DNA of 64,000 nt. It comes from Streptomyces canus. Its GTDB lineage: Bacteria > Actinomycetota > Actinomycetes > Streptomycetales > Streptomycetaceae. The stretch spans positions 206,417 through 270,416 of the forward strand of contig NZ_KQ948671.1 in the NCBI RefSeq assembly GCF_001514145.1, read 5' to 3'. The translations under genes and the position numbers were made by a program. Shown piece after piece: positions 28,982 to 36,042 of the stretch (its first letter is position 1; the number at the start of each line of letters is the position of its first letter). Under the pieces are notes generated by a model. The model saw only the letters and a program-made list of their open reading frames with translations, did no database searches and was not told the DNA's origin.

Positions 28982-29069
28982 AAGGGGCCCCCGTGCCGTC
29001 CAGCCCGTCCCATCCCACACCGACCCGTCCGTCCACCTGGCGCCCGGTGGGACGACCGGGGCGCCCGCC

Positions 29070-30050
29070 CTACCCCCGGGCCGCCTCCGGATGCAGCCGT
29101 ACCCAGCCCTCCCAGGCCGACGCGATCATGTCCTGGACGTCGTGTTTGGCCTTCCAGCCGAGTTCTGTGGCCGCCAGGTCGGCCGAGGCGACGACTCGGG
29201 CCGGGTCTCCGGGGCGGCGGGGAGTGACCGTCGGGGGGCGGTCGTAGCCGGTGAGGGCGTTGATGTGGTCGATCATCTCGCGGACGGAGACCCCCTCGCC
29301 GCGGCCGATGTTGACGGTGAGGCCGCGGCCGGGGGATGACTGCAGGGCGCGGGCCGCGGCCACATGGGCCTCGGCCAGGTCGGCGACGTGGATGTAGTCG
29401 CGGACGCAGGTGCCGTCGGGGGTGTCGTAGTCGTCCCCGAAGATGCGCGGGGCCGCGTTGGCCGTGAGCTTCTCGAAGACCATCGGGACGATGTTGAAGA
29501 CGCCCGTGTCGGCCAGTTCGGGGCTCGCCGCTCCCGCCACGTTGAAGTAGCGGAGGCAGGCCGTGGAGAGGCCTGTCGCACGGCCCGTCGCGCGGACCAG
29601 CCACTCACCGGCCAGCTTGGTCTCGCCGTACGGGGACATCGGCGCGCACGGGGTCTCCTCCGTCACCAGCGGGACGTCCGGCATGCCGTACACCGCCGCG
29701 GAGGACGAGAAGACGAAGGAGGGCACCCCGGCCGCCGTCACCGCCTCCAGGAGCACGCGCAGGCCCTCGACGTTCTCCCGGTAGTAGTGGAGCGGCAGAT
29801 CCACCGACTCGCCGACCTGCTTCTTCGCCGCGAGGTGGACCACGCCGGTGACCTCGTGGTCCGCCAGGGTGTGCGCGATCCGCTCGGCGTCCAGCGTGGA
29901 GCCCACCACCAGCGGCACGTCGGCCGGCACGCGCTCGGCGACGCCGGTGGACAGATCGTCGTACACGACCGCCTGCTCGCCCGCCTCGGTCATCGCCCTC
30001 ACGACGTGCGCACCGATGTAGCCGGCGCCGCCGGTGATCAGCCAGGTCAT
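29070..30050 (-). CDS. galE: UDP-glucose 4-epimerase
   Basis: A 326-residue short-chain dehydrogenase/reductase-type epimerase that interconverts UDP-glucose and UDP-galactose. It has the NAD-binding GGAGYIGAHVV at the N-terminus, the catalytic YxxxK in SPYGETKLAGE with upstream Ser in VFSSSAAVYG, and the GalE-specific DYDTPDGTCVRDYIHVADLA and NIGRGEGVSVREMI. The gene converges with the frameshifted wall-polymer transferase and lies near the TagGH-like exporter, so its sugar nucleotides may feed a wall polymer as well as central galactose metabolism. ATG at 30050 gives the standard MTWLITGGAG start. Confidence 0.93.
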   Translation of the reverse strand: MTWLITGGAGYIGAHVVRAMTEAGEQAVVYDDLSTGVAERVPADVPLVVGSTLDAERIAHTLADHEVTGVVHLAAKKQVGESVDLPLHYYRENVEGLRVLLEAVTAAGVPSFVFSSSAAVYGMPDVPLVTEETPCAPMSPYGETKLAGEWLVRATGRATGLSTACLRYFNVAGAASPELADTGVFNIVPMVFEKLTANAAPRIFGDDYDTPDGTCVRDYIHVADLAEAHVAAARALQSSPGRGLTVNIGRGEGVSVREMIDHINALTGYDRPPTVTPRRPGDPARVVASADLAATELGWKAKHDVQDMIASAWEGWVRLHPEAARG

Positions 30051-30146
30051 GTACGGCCGTCCCCTCTTCGGTTGACCCGTGTCCGCGTCTCAGTGAATCA
30101 GGCGGGTGGGGCCGGCGGGTGTCACTGCGGTGACCGCGAGTAAGTG

Positions 30147-30623
30147 TCAGTCCTCGTCGGGCAGCTCGACGTGCACCGCCGCGTCCAGGGCCGAGGTGAG
30201 CTGGTCGAGGCGGGCCCGCAGGTCGCGGATCTCGTCCACGTCGAAGCTGGTCGCCGAGACGATCCGGCGCGGCACCTGCACCGCGCGCTCGCGCAGGGCG
30301 ACACCCTGCTCGGTGAGCCGCACCTCCACCGAGCGCTCGTCGCGGGCACTGCGCTCGCGCCGGACCAGGCCGGCCGTCTCGAGTCGCTTGAGGAGCGGGG
30401 ACAGGGTGCCCGAGTCGAGCCGCAGGTGCTCGCCGAGCTTCTTGACGGGCAGGTCGCCGTGCTCCCACAGCACCAGCAGCACCAGGTACTGCGGGTAGGT
30501 GATCCCCAGATCCTTGAGGATCACTCGGTAGACGCTGCCGAAGGCGCGGGAGGCCGCGTTCAGGGAGAAGCAGATCTGCTGGTCGAGGCGGAGCCAGTCG
30601 GTGGCGGTCGGTGGCGTGGTCAT
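30147..30623 (-). CDS. ohrR: MarR-family organic peroxide sensor-repressor OhrR
   Basis: A 158-residue winged-helix regulator. The redox-sensing Cys sits near the N-terminus in LDQQICFSLNAASRAF, as in OhrR. The recognition region is KKLGEHLRLDSGTLSPLLKRLETAGLV and the wing is RDERSVEVRLTEQG. OhrR represses ohr; oxidation of the Cys by organic hydroperoxides releases DNA. ATG at 30623 (MTTPPTATDW) is preferred over the in-frame ATG at 30650, which lies in the operator region. It is divergent from ohr with the operator between them. Confidence 0.92.
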   Translation of the reverse strand: MTTPPTATDWLRLDQQICFSLNAASRAFGSVYRVILKDLGITYPQYLVLLVLWEHGDLPVKKLGEHLRLDSGTLSPLLKRLETAGLVRRERSARDERSVEVRLTEQGVALRERAVQVPRRIVSATSFDVDEIRDLRARLDQLTSALDAAVHVELPDED

Positions 30624-30652
30624 GTCTCCAGGATAGCTCTTGCGGGCCATTT

Positions 30653-30674
30653 AGTTGTACACAACTGAATTGTG
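30653..30674. promoter_or_regulatory. OhrR operator between ohrR and ohr
   Basis: The AT-rich sequence AGTTGTACACAACT (30653-30666), followed by GAATTGTG, gives overlapping inverted repeats of TTGT/ACAA type, much like known OhrR boxes. It stands out against the GC-rich surroundings and lies between the divergent genes, about 30 bp from ohrR and 75 bp from ohr. Confidence 0.7.
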
Positions 30675-30748
30675 TGCTCTACTCGTAACCGTGAGGCGGC
30701 GCGGAAGAGCCGCCTCACGGACGAGAACTTCGAGAGGGATGGTCTTTC

Positions 30749-31162
30749 ATGGACGCGCTCTACACCGCTGTCGCCACCGCCACCCACGGCCGCGACGGCC
30801 GGGCCTACACGAACGACGGCAAGATCGACGTCGCGCTGGCCCCGCCGGTGGAGCTGGGCGGCAACGGACAGGGCACCAACCCGGAGCAGCTGTTCGCCGC
30901 CGGTTACGCCGCCTGTTTCGGCAGCGCCCTCGGCGTCGTCGGCCGCCAGGCCAAGGTGGACGTCAGCGACGCCGCCGTCACCGCCGAGGTCGGCATAGGC
31001 AAGCAGGGCGAGGGCTTCGGCCTCAAGGTCGCCCTCCGTGTCGAGCTGCCCGACTCCGTGGACGCGGAGACCGGCCGCAAGCTCGTCGAGCAGGCCCACC
31101 AGGTCTGCCCCTACTCCAACGCCACCCGCGGCAACATCGAGGTCGAGCTCGTCATCGAGTAG
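30749..31162 (+). CDS. ohr: Organic hydroperoxide resistance protein Ohr
   Basis: A 137-residue thiol peroxidase that reduces organic hydroperoxides. Both catalytic Cys are present, in AAGYAACFGSAL and HQVCPYSNATRGN, and the conserved start LYTAVATATHGRDGRA is visible. Ohr is a cytoplasmic dimer that usually draws electrons from lipoylated proteins. It is divergent from its repressor ohrR and should be induced when OhrR is oxidised. Length and start match the family. Confidence 0.95.
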   Translation: MDALYTAVATATHGRDGRAYTNDGKIDVALAPPVELGGNGQGTNPEQLFAAGYAACFGSALGVVGRQAKVDVSDAAVTAEVGIGKQGEGFGLKVALRVELPDSVDAETGRKLVEQAHQVCPYSNATRGNIEVELVIE

Positions 31163-31311
31163 GTCCAGGAACCCGACTCCGCAACCGCGGTACGACCGGA
31201 GCGGCCGGGCGCGGCACCGGGGGTCGCACGAGGGCTTGCCCGCGCGGACGGCCCACCACTCAGGGCCGACCCGCGCGGATGGCCGTAACTGCCCGGGGCT
31301 AGCCTGCGCGG

Positions 31312-32244
31312 ATGGTCGTTCGCGCAGAGCGCGCCCTGGGCGCCGTCATCGGTTCTGCCGTGGGGGACGCGCTGGGCGCCCCCTTCGAATTCGGGCCGGA
31401 GGGTGCCTTCTCGGACCGCTTTCCCGAGCCGGGGCACGGCAGCGAGATGTGCGGAGGCGGCGGCTGGGACCCGGGCGAGGCGACCGACGACACGCAGATG
31501 GCGGTCCTGGTCGCCGAGTCCCTGGTGGAGTGCGACGGACTCGAACTCCCCGACATCTTTCGGCGGTTCCAGCGGTGGGCGGCGGCGGAGCCGAAGGACA
31601 TCGGCCTCCAGACCGAGGCCGTGCTGAGCAGCGGCGACCCTTGGGACACCGCCGCCGCACTCCACTTCCAGGTGAGCCAGCGAGCCGCAGGGAACGGCGC
31701 GCTGATGCGAGCGGCCCCCTCCGCCGTGCACTTTGCTCCTCACGGCCGCGAGGCCACCATGGACGCCGCCCGCCGGCTCGCCGCCCTCACCCACGGCGAC
31801 CGGGCGGCCTGGGAGGGCACGGCCGTCTTCCACGAGCTGATACGGGTGGCCCTCGCCGGTGACGACCCGCTGGACGCCGTGGCGGCCACCCTCGACGCGG
31901 TCCACCCGGAGCACCGCCCGCGCTACGCCACCGTCCTGGCCACCGACTGGCACCCCGACCAGGCCACGGAGTTCAACGGCGCCGTCTGGCCCTGCCTGGG
32001 CTCCGCGGTCTGGGCCCTGCGCACGACGACCTCGTACGAGACGGCCGTACGCGCCGCGATCGACCTGGGCGGCGACACGGACACGGTGGCAGCGGTGACG
32101 GGCGGCCTGGCCGGAGCGGTGTACGGCCTCACGGCCGTCCCGGAGCGCTGGACAGCACCCCTGCACGTACCACTGCCGGGCTTCGCCGACCGGGTGCTGA
32201 CAGCGTCCGACTTGGCGAGCCTCACCCATCGCCTCACCGGCTGA
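31312..32244 (+). CDS. ADP-ribosylglycohydrolase family protein
   Basis: A 310-residue all-helical hydrolase of the DraG/ARH family, which removes ADP-ribose from proteins or small molecules using two metal ions. Metal-binding motifs are GSAVGDALGAPFEF, the TDDTQM cluster and the C-terminal DLGGDTDTVAAVTGGLAGA. The target is unknown; linkage to ohr suggests a stress role, but this is weak. The ATG at 31312 is the first in-frame start after the ohr stop. Confidence 0.9.
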   Translation: MVVRAERALGAVIGSAVGDALGAPFEFGPEGAFSDRFPEPGHGSEMCGGGGWDPGEATDDTQMAVLVAESLVECDGLELPDIFRRFQRWAAAEPKDIGLQTEAVLSSGDPWDTAAALHFQVSQRAAGNGALMRAAPSAVHFAPHGREATMDAARRLAALTHGDRAAWEGTAVFHELIRVALAGDDPLDAVAATLDAVHPEHRPRYATVLATDWHPDQATEFNGAVWPCLGSAVWALRTTTSYETAVRAAIDLGGDTDTVAAVTGGLAGAVYGLTAVPERWTAPLHVPLPGFADRVLTASDLASLTHRLTG

Positions 32245-32269
32245 CAGGCGACACTCCGCCGAGACCCCC

Positions 32270-32533
32270 TCAGACACCCACGATCGGCGCCCACTCCCGA
32301 ATCGCGCGCACCTCGACTCCCGGTGTGCGCCGGTAGTACGGATCCGCCTCCAGAATCTCCTCCAGCTCCGCCCGCCCCACGGCGAACAGCAGCATCGCCC
32401 CCTGGTCGTCCTCCCACGGCCCCGCGGCAAACAGCCTCCCCTCGGCATGCAGGCGGCCGAGCGTCTCACGGTGGGCGGGGCGGGCGGCAAGGCGTTCGGG
32501 CGCGGGCGTGAAGGCGAGTTCCACGACGAGCAC
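32270..32533 (-). CDS. YciI family protein
   Basis: An 87-residue ferredoxin-like-fold protein of the YciI family. It has the conserved His-containing RPAHRETLGRLHAEGRLFAAGPW segment (His in RPAH, Gly-Pro near the middle) and ends in the DPYYRR-type motif and IREWAPIVG. The biochemical role of most members is unknown; some are muconolactone isomerase-like. The GTG at 32533 is chosen because of a well-placed AAAGGGGA ribosome-binding site; the open frame extends seven codons further. It converges with the ADP-ribosylglycohydrolase gene. Confidence 0.8.
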   Translation of the reverse strand: MLVVELAFTPAPERLAARPAHRETLGRLHAEGRLFAAGPWEDDQGAMLLFAVGRAELEEILEADPYYRRTPGVEVRAIREWAPIVGV

Positions 32534-32632
32534 AAGGTCCCCTTTCCAGGGCAACGGGCCGACGCGACCGACGTTAGGCTCGGCCCGCCGTACAGGTCTG
32601 CATCAGCCGATACAGCGAGGAGAGGAGCCGTC

Positions 32633-33334
32633 ATGTCCGCACCCGACTGGCGGCGCCTGCAGGGCGTCCCGCTCTTCGCCACACTCCCCGAAGCCGGCCT
32701 GCGCCGCCTGTGGGAGACCTCGGTCCCCCGCCACTACGCCCCCGGCGAGACCCTGCGCAGCCAAGGCACCCCCGCCGACCATCTGCTCGTCCTGCTCGAC
32801 GGCACCGCATCCGCGTCCGCCACGACCACCGCCGGACGCGTCATACGGTTCGGGACGTGGGCCGGTCCCTGCGCCCTCGACAAGGTCGCGCTGCTCGACG
32901 GAGCCGGCCACACGGCCACCTTCACCGCGCTCACCCCCTGCGCCGTACGGGCCGTCCCGCGCGGCCGGTTCACGACCCTGCTCGACGACTCCGCGACCGT
33001 ACGCGCCCACGTCTTCCGGCTCCTCGCCACCCAGGCCCGCGCCCAGCAGGAACGGCTCACCGACACGGCCACCCTCCCCTGCGAGGCCCGCCTCGCAACC
33101 TGGCTGCTGGACGGCCTCGCCCGGGACGGAACCGACGGCCACGTCCCCCTCCCCGGCGGTCAGCGCGAACTCGCCGACCTGCTCGGAGTCACCCGCGTCA
33201 CGGTCAACCGTGCGCTGTCCCGGCTCAGGCGGGACGGAATCGTCGGTCCCACGCAGAGCGGCGGCCGGATCCGGGTGCTCGCCCCGGAACTCCTCGCCCT
33301 GCGCGCGGCGCCGCACACCCGCCACGGCCGCTGA
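32633..33334 (+). CDS. Crp/Fnr-family transcriptional regulator
   Basis: A 233-residue regulator with an N-terminal cyclic-nucleotide-binding-like barrel (about 10-125; PLFATLPEAGLRRLWE, YAPGETLRSQGTPADHLLVLLDG) and a C-terminal winged helix (about 165-225; QRELADLLGVTRVTVNRALSRLRRDGIV). No Fnr-type Cys cluster is present. The cAMP-contact residues typical of Crp are not clear, so the ligand may be different or absent. Start ATG 32633 follows an AGGAG site. It is divergent from the YciI gene and converges with the tetR gene. Target genes are unknown. Confidence 0.88.
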   Translation: MSAPDWRRLQGVPLFATLPEAGLRRLWETSVPRHYAPGETLRSQGTPADHLLVLLDGTASASATTTAGRVIRFGTWAGPCALDKVALLDGAGHTATFTALTPCAVRAVPRGRFTTLLDDSATVRAHVFRLLATQARAQQERLTDTATLPCEARLATWLLDGLARDGTDGHVPLPGGQRELADLLGVTRVTVNRALSRLRRDGIVGPTQSGGRIRVLAPELLALRAAPHTRHGR

Positions 33335-33341
33335 GGCGGGC

Positions 33342-33968
33342 TCAGAGCGCCTTCAGCGCCTCCGTCGTCGCCCGCGCCAGTGCCGCGAGATATCCCTTGG
33401 GCAGCTTCGGACTGCGGATCACCACGGAGCGCCAGTACAGGGGGCCGGAGATCAGATCCAGGGCCAGCTCGTCGTTGAAGCCCGTGCGGAGCTCCCCCCG
33501 CTGCTCCGCCGCCGTGACGATCTTGCTGGCGACGCCCTCCTGGCCCTTCTGCAACGCGTTCTGCAGGGCCTCGGCGATCTCGGGGTTGCGGGCCGCCTCG
33601 GCCTGCAGGTCCGGGATGATCTGCGAGGCCACGGGGTGGCGCAGCGCCCGGGACGTCACCTCGTACAGCATCCGCAGGTCGTCCTCGAGCGAGCCCGTGT
33701 CCGGCACCGGCAGGCCCATCACCGCGATCTCCGAGACGACGTCGAGGACCAGGTGCAGCTTGGAGCGCCAGCGGCGGTAGACCGCGGTCTTGCCGACACC
33801 CGCGCGGCGCGCGATGCCCTCGATCGACATCCGTGCGTATCCGGCGGCCGCGAGCTCCTCGAAGACAGCTGCCCGAATGGCTTCCGTCACATCCTCGCGA
33901 AGTACGGCGGCTCCTGCCGGGGCACGGCGGCGCGGACGGGTCGGCGGCGCGTCGGCGTTGGTCGTCAT
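33342..33968 (-). CDS. TetR-family transcriptional repressor
   Basis: A 208-residue repressor. The N-terminal helix-turn-helix reads TEAIRAAVFEELAAAGYARMSIEGIARRAGVGKTAVYRRW; the C-terminal domain resembles TetR_C groups with the LRHPVASQIIPDLQAEA segment. ATG at 33968 is preferred because earlier in-frame ATGs (33980, 34064) lie among the operator-like repeats. It is divergent from the TagGH-like exporter, with four copies of an inverted-repeat element between the two. It therefore probably represses itself and perhaps the exporter. Confidence 0.88.
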   Translation of the reverse strand: MTTNADAPPTRPRRRAPAGAAVLREDVTEAIRAAVFEELAAAGYARMSIEGIARRAGVGKTAVYRRWRSKLHLVLDVVSEIAVMGLPVPDTGSLEDDLRMLYEVTSRALRHPVASQIIPDLQAEAARNPEIAEALQNALQKGQEGVASKIVTAAEQRGELRTGFNDELALDLISGPLYWRSVVIRSPKLPKGYLAALARATTEALKAL

Positions 33969-33989
33969 ACGGACCAGCATAGGGCGTAG

Positions 33990-34138
33990 CGACGAAACGG
34001 TCCCGTCCCGACGCGCGTCGCCGGGCGGGCGCGTTACGACGATACGGTTACGTTCCATCGTCATCCGTCACGACGAAACGGTTGCGTTCCGACGCTCACT
34101 CGTCCTACGCTCACGTTGCGACGATACGGTCCCGTCCC
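33990..34138. repeat. Four operator-like repeats between tetR and the wall-polymer exporter
   Basis: Four 20-bp elements start at 33990, 34037, 34071 and 34119. They read CGACGAAACGGTCCCGTCCC, CGACGATACGGTTACGTTCC, CGACGAAACGGTTGCGTTCC and CGACGATACGGTCCCGTCCC. Each holds a core ACG-N4-CGT inverted repeat, extended as an imperfect GRWACG-N4-CGTYCC palindrome. Start spacings are 47, 34 and 48 bp. They probably bind the adjacent TetR protein. Confidence 0.7.
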
Positions 34139-34237
34139 GACGTAAGAGAACGTGAAGAGTCACGTAAGGAAACGTCGGATGACGGGCCCGCCGACCGCAC
34201 GCGCACCACCCCCACCCCCCGAGTGAAAGCAGCGGAT

Positions 34238-35155
34238 GTGAGCCAGGTCCTCGACACACCGCCCCCGACAGCGCCCCCGACCGACGGCGACCTCGCGGCC
34301 CTGGCCGCCCGGTACGGCCTCGCGGTCAGCGGCGCACGTCCCTCGCTGCCGGAGTACGTCCGCCAGTTGTGGGCGCGGCGCCACTTCATCACCGCGTTCT
34401 CGACCGCCAAGCTCACCGCGCAGTACAGCCAGGCGAAGCTGGGCCAGGTCTGGCAGGTCATGACCCCGCTGCTGAACGCGGCGGTGTACTACTTCATCTT
34501 CGGCGTGCTGCTGGGCACCAAGAGGAACGTGCCGGACTACGTCCCGTTCCTGGTCACGGGCGTGTTCATCTGGACGTTCACGCAGAGCTCGATCATGGCG
34601 GGCACCCGCGCGATCTCCGGCAACCTCGGCCTCGTGCGCGCCCTGCACTTCCCGCGGGCCGCGCTGCCGATCTCGTTCGCCCTCCAGCAGCTCCAGCAGC
34701 TGCTCTTCTCGATGGCCGCCCTGGTCGTCATCCTGCTCTGCTTCGGTGTGCCCATCGCCGCGTCCTGGCTGCTGGCGATCCCGGCGCTGGTCCTTCAGTC
34801 CACGTTCAACGCGGGCGTCTCGATGATCATGGCGCGGATGGGTGCCAAGACGCCGGACATCGCGCAGCTGATGCCGTTCGTCCTGCGCACCTGGATGTAC
34901 GTCTCCGGCGTGATGTGGAGCATCGACAAGCTGGCCAAGGGCCACCACGACTGGCCGTCCTGGGTGGTCCCCGTCCTCCAGGCCAACCCGGCCGCCGTCT
35001 ACATCGACCTGATGCGCTACTCCCTGATCGACAGCTTCCACGCGAGCCAGCTGCCGCACCACGTGTGGGCGCTCGCAGTGGGCTGGGCGCTGGTCGCCGG
35101 CGTCGGTGGCTTCATCTACTTCTGGAAGGCTGAGGAGACGTACGGCCGTGGCTGA
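34238..35155 (+). CDS. ABC-2 exporter permease for wall polysaccharide (TagG/Wzm-like)
   Basis: A 305-residue membrane protein with about six helices in the ABC-2 fold, matching TagG/Wzm permeases that flip teichoic acid or O-antigen polymers. Seen are the amphipathic RHFITAFSTAKLTAQYSQAKLGQVWQV-like start, NAAVYYFIFGVLLG, and PFVLRTWMYVSGVMW. The start is uncertain: GTG 34238 gives VSQVLDTPPP, and GTG 34223 is an in-frame alternative. It overlaps the ATPase gene by 8 bp. Together they export a cell-wall glycopolymer, consistent with the TagF-like gene 6 kb away. Confidence 0.88.
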   Translation: MSQVLDTPPPTAPPTDGDLAALAARYGLAVSGARPSLPEYVRQLWARRHFITAFSTAKLTAQYSQAKLGQVWQVMTPLLNAAVYYFIFGVLLGTKRNVPDYVPFLVTGVFIWTFTQSSIMAGTRAISGNLGLVRALHFPRAALPISFALQQLQQLLFSMAALVVILLCFGVPIAASWLLAIPALVLQSTFNAGVSMIMARMGAKTPDIAQLMPFVLRTWMYVSGVMWSIDKLAKGHHDWPSWVVPVLQANPAAVYIDLMRYSLIDSFHASQLPHHVWALAVGWALVAGVGGFIYFWKAEETYGRG

Positions 35156-35963
35156 CATCGAGAACGACAAGATCCCCACCGTGGTCGTCGACGGCGTGGA
35201 CATCGTCTACCGCGTCAACGGCACCGGCGCGGGCAGGGGCTCCGCCACCGCCGCCCTCAACCGCATGATGCGCCGGGGGCAGACCGAGAAGGCAGCGGGC
35301 GTACGCAAGGTGCACGCCGTCAAGAACGTGTCGTTCGTCGCCTACAAGGGCGAGGCGGTCGGACTGATCGGCACCAACGGCTCCGGCAAGTCGACTCTGC
35401 TCAAGGCGGTCGCGGGTCTGCTCCCGGTGGAGAACGGCCGTATCTACACCGACGGCCAGCCCTCCCTCCTCGGTGTCAACGCGGCCCTGATGAACGACCT
35501 CACCGGCGAGCGCAACGTCTACCTCGGCGGCCTCGCGATGGGCATGTCCCGTGAGCAGGTCAGGGACCGCTACGAGGGGATCGTCGACTTCTCGGGCATC
35601 AACGAGAAGGGCGACTTCATCACCTTGCCGATGCGCACCTACTCCTCCGGCATGGCGGCCCGCCTGCGTTTCTCCATCGCGGCCGCCAAGGACCACGACG
35701 TCCTGCTCATCGACGAGGCCCTCGCCACCGGCGACCGCTCCTTCCAGAAGCGCTCCGAGGCCCGCATCCGCGAGCTGCGGCAGACCGCGGGCACGGTGTT
35801 CCTGGTCAGCCACAGCAACAAGTCGATCCGCGACACCTGCGACCGGGTGCTCTGGCTGGAGCGCGGCGAACTGCGCATGGACGGCCCGACCGACGAGGTC
35901 CTGGCGGCCTACGAGGACTTCACGGGCGGCCCGGACAAGGCGAAGACGAAGGTCGCGGCCTGA
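35148..35963 (+). CDS. ABC exporter ATPase for wall polysaccharide (TagH/Wzt-like)
   Basis: A 271-residue ABC ATPase of the polysaccharide-export type. Walker A is GTNGSGKSTLL, the signature is the family-typical YSSGMAARLRFSIA instead of LSGGQ, and Walker B is DVLLIDEALATGD. The N-terminal strand IVYRVNG and KVHAVKNVSF are also typical. It has no Wzt-like C-terminal carbohydrate domain. GTG at 35148, preceded by GAGGAGA, overlaps the permease gene by 8 bp. It powers the TagG-like permease. A very long hairpin follows the gene. Confidence 0.92.
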   Translation: MADIENDKIPTVVVDGVDIVYRVNGTGAGRGSATAALNRMMRRGQTEKAAGVRKVHAVKNVSFVAYKGEAVGLIGTNGSGKSTLLKAVAGLLPVENGRIYTDGQPSLLGVNAALMNDLTGERNVYLGGLAMGMSREQVRDRYEGIVDFSGINEKGDFITLPMRTYSSGMAARLRFSIAAAKDHDVLLIDEALATGDRSFQKRSEARIRELRQTAGTVFLVSHSNKSIRDTCDRVLWLERGELRMDGPTDEVLAAYEDFTGGPDKAKTKVAA

Positions 35964-35985
35964 CCCACGGCCTCACCTTCCCTCT

Positions 35986-36037
35986 ACGACGACGAGGGTG
36001 CCCGGAACCGTGAGGTTCCGGGCACCCTCGTCGTCGT
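35986..36037. terminator. 24-bp perfect hairpin between the exporter and gdh
   Basis: Two 24-bp arms (35986-36009 and 36014-36037) are perfect complements with a GTGA loop. It lies 22 bp after the exporter stop and 5 bp after the gdh stop on the other strand, so it should terminate both converging genes. Confidence 0.88.
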
Positions 36038-36042
36038 AACGC

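Noticed and set aside
33342..35963. CRISPR array suggested by the repeated 20-bp elements
   Set aside because: Copies are too few, differ from one another, spacers vary from 14 to 28 bp and no cas genes exist; operators fit better.
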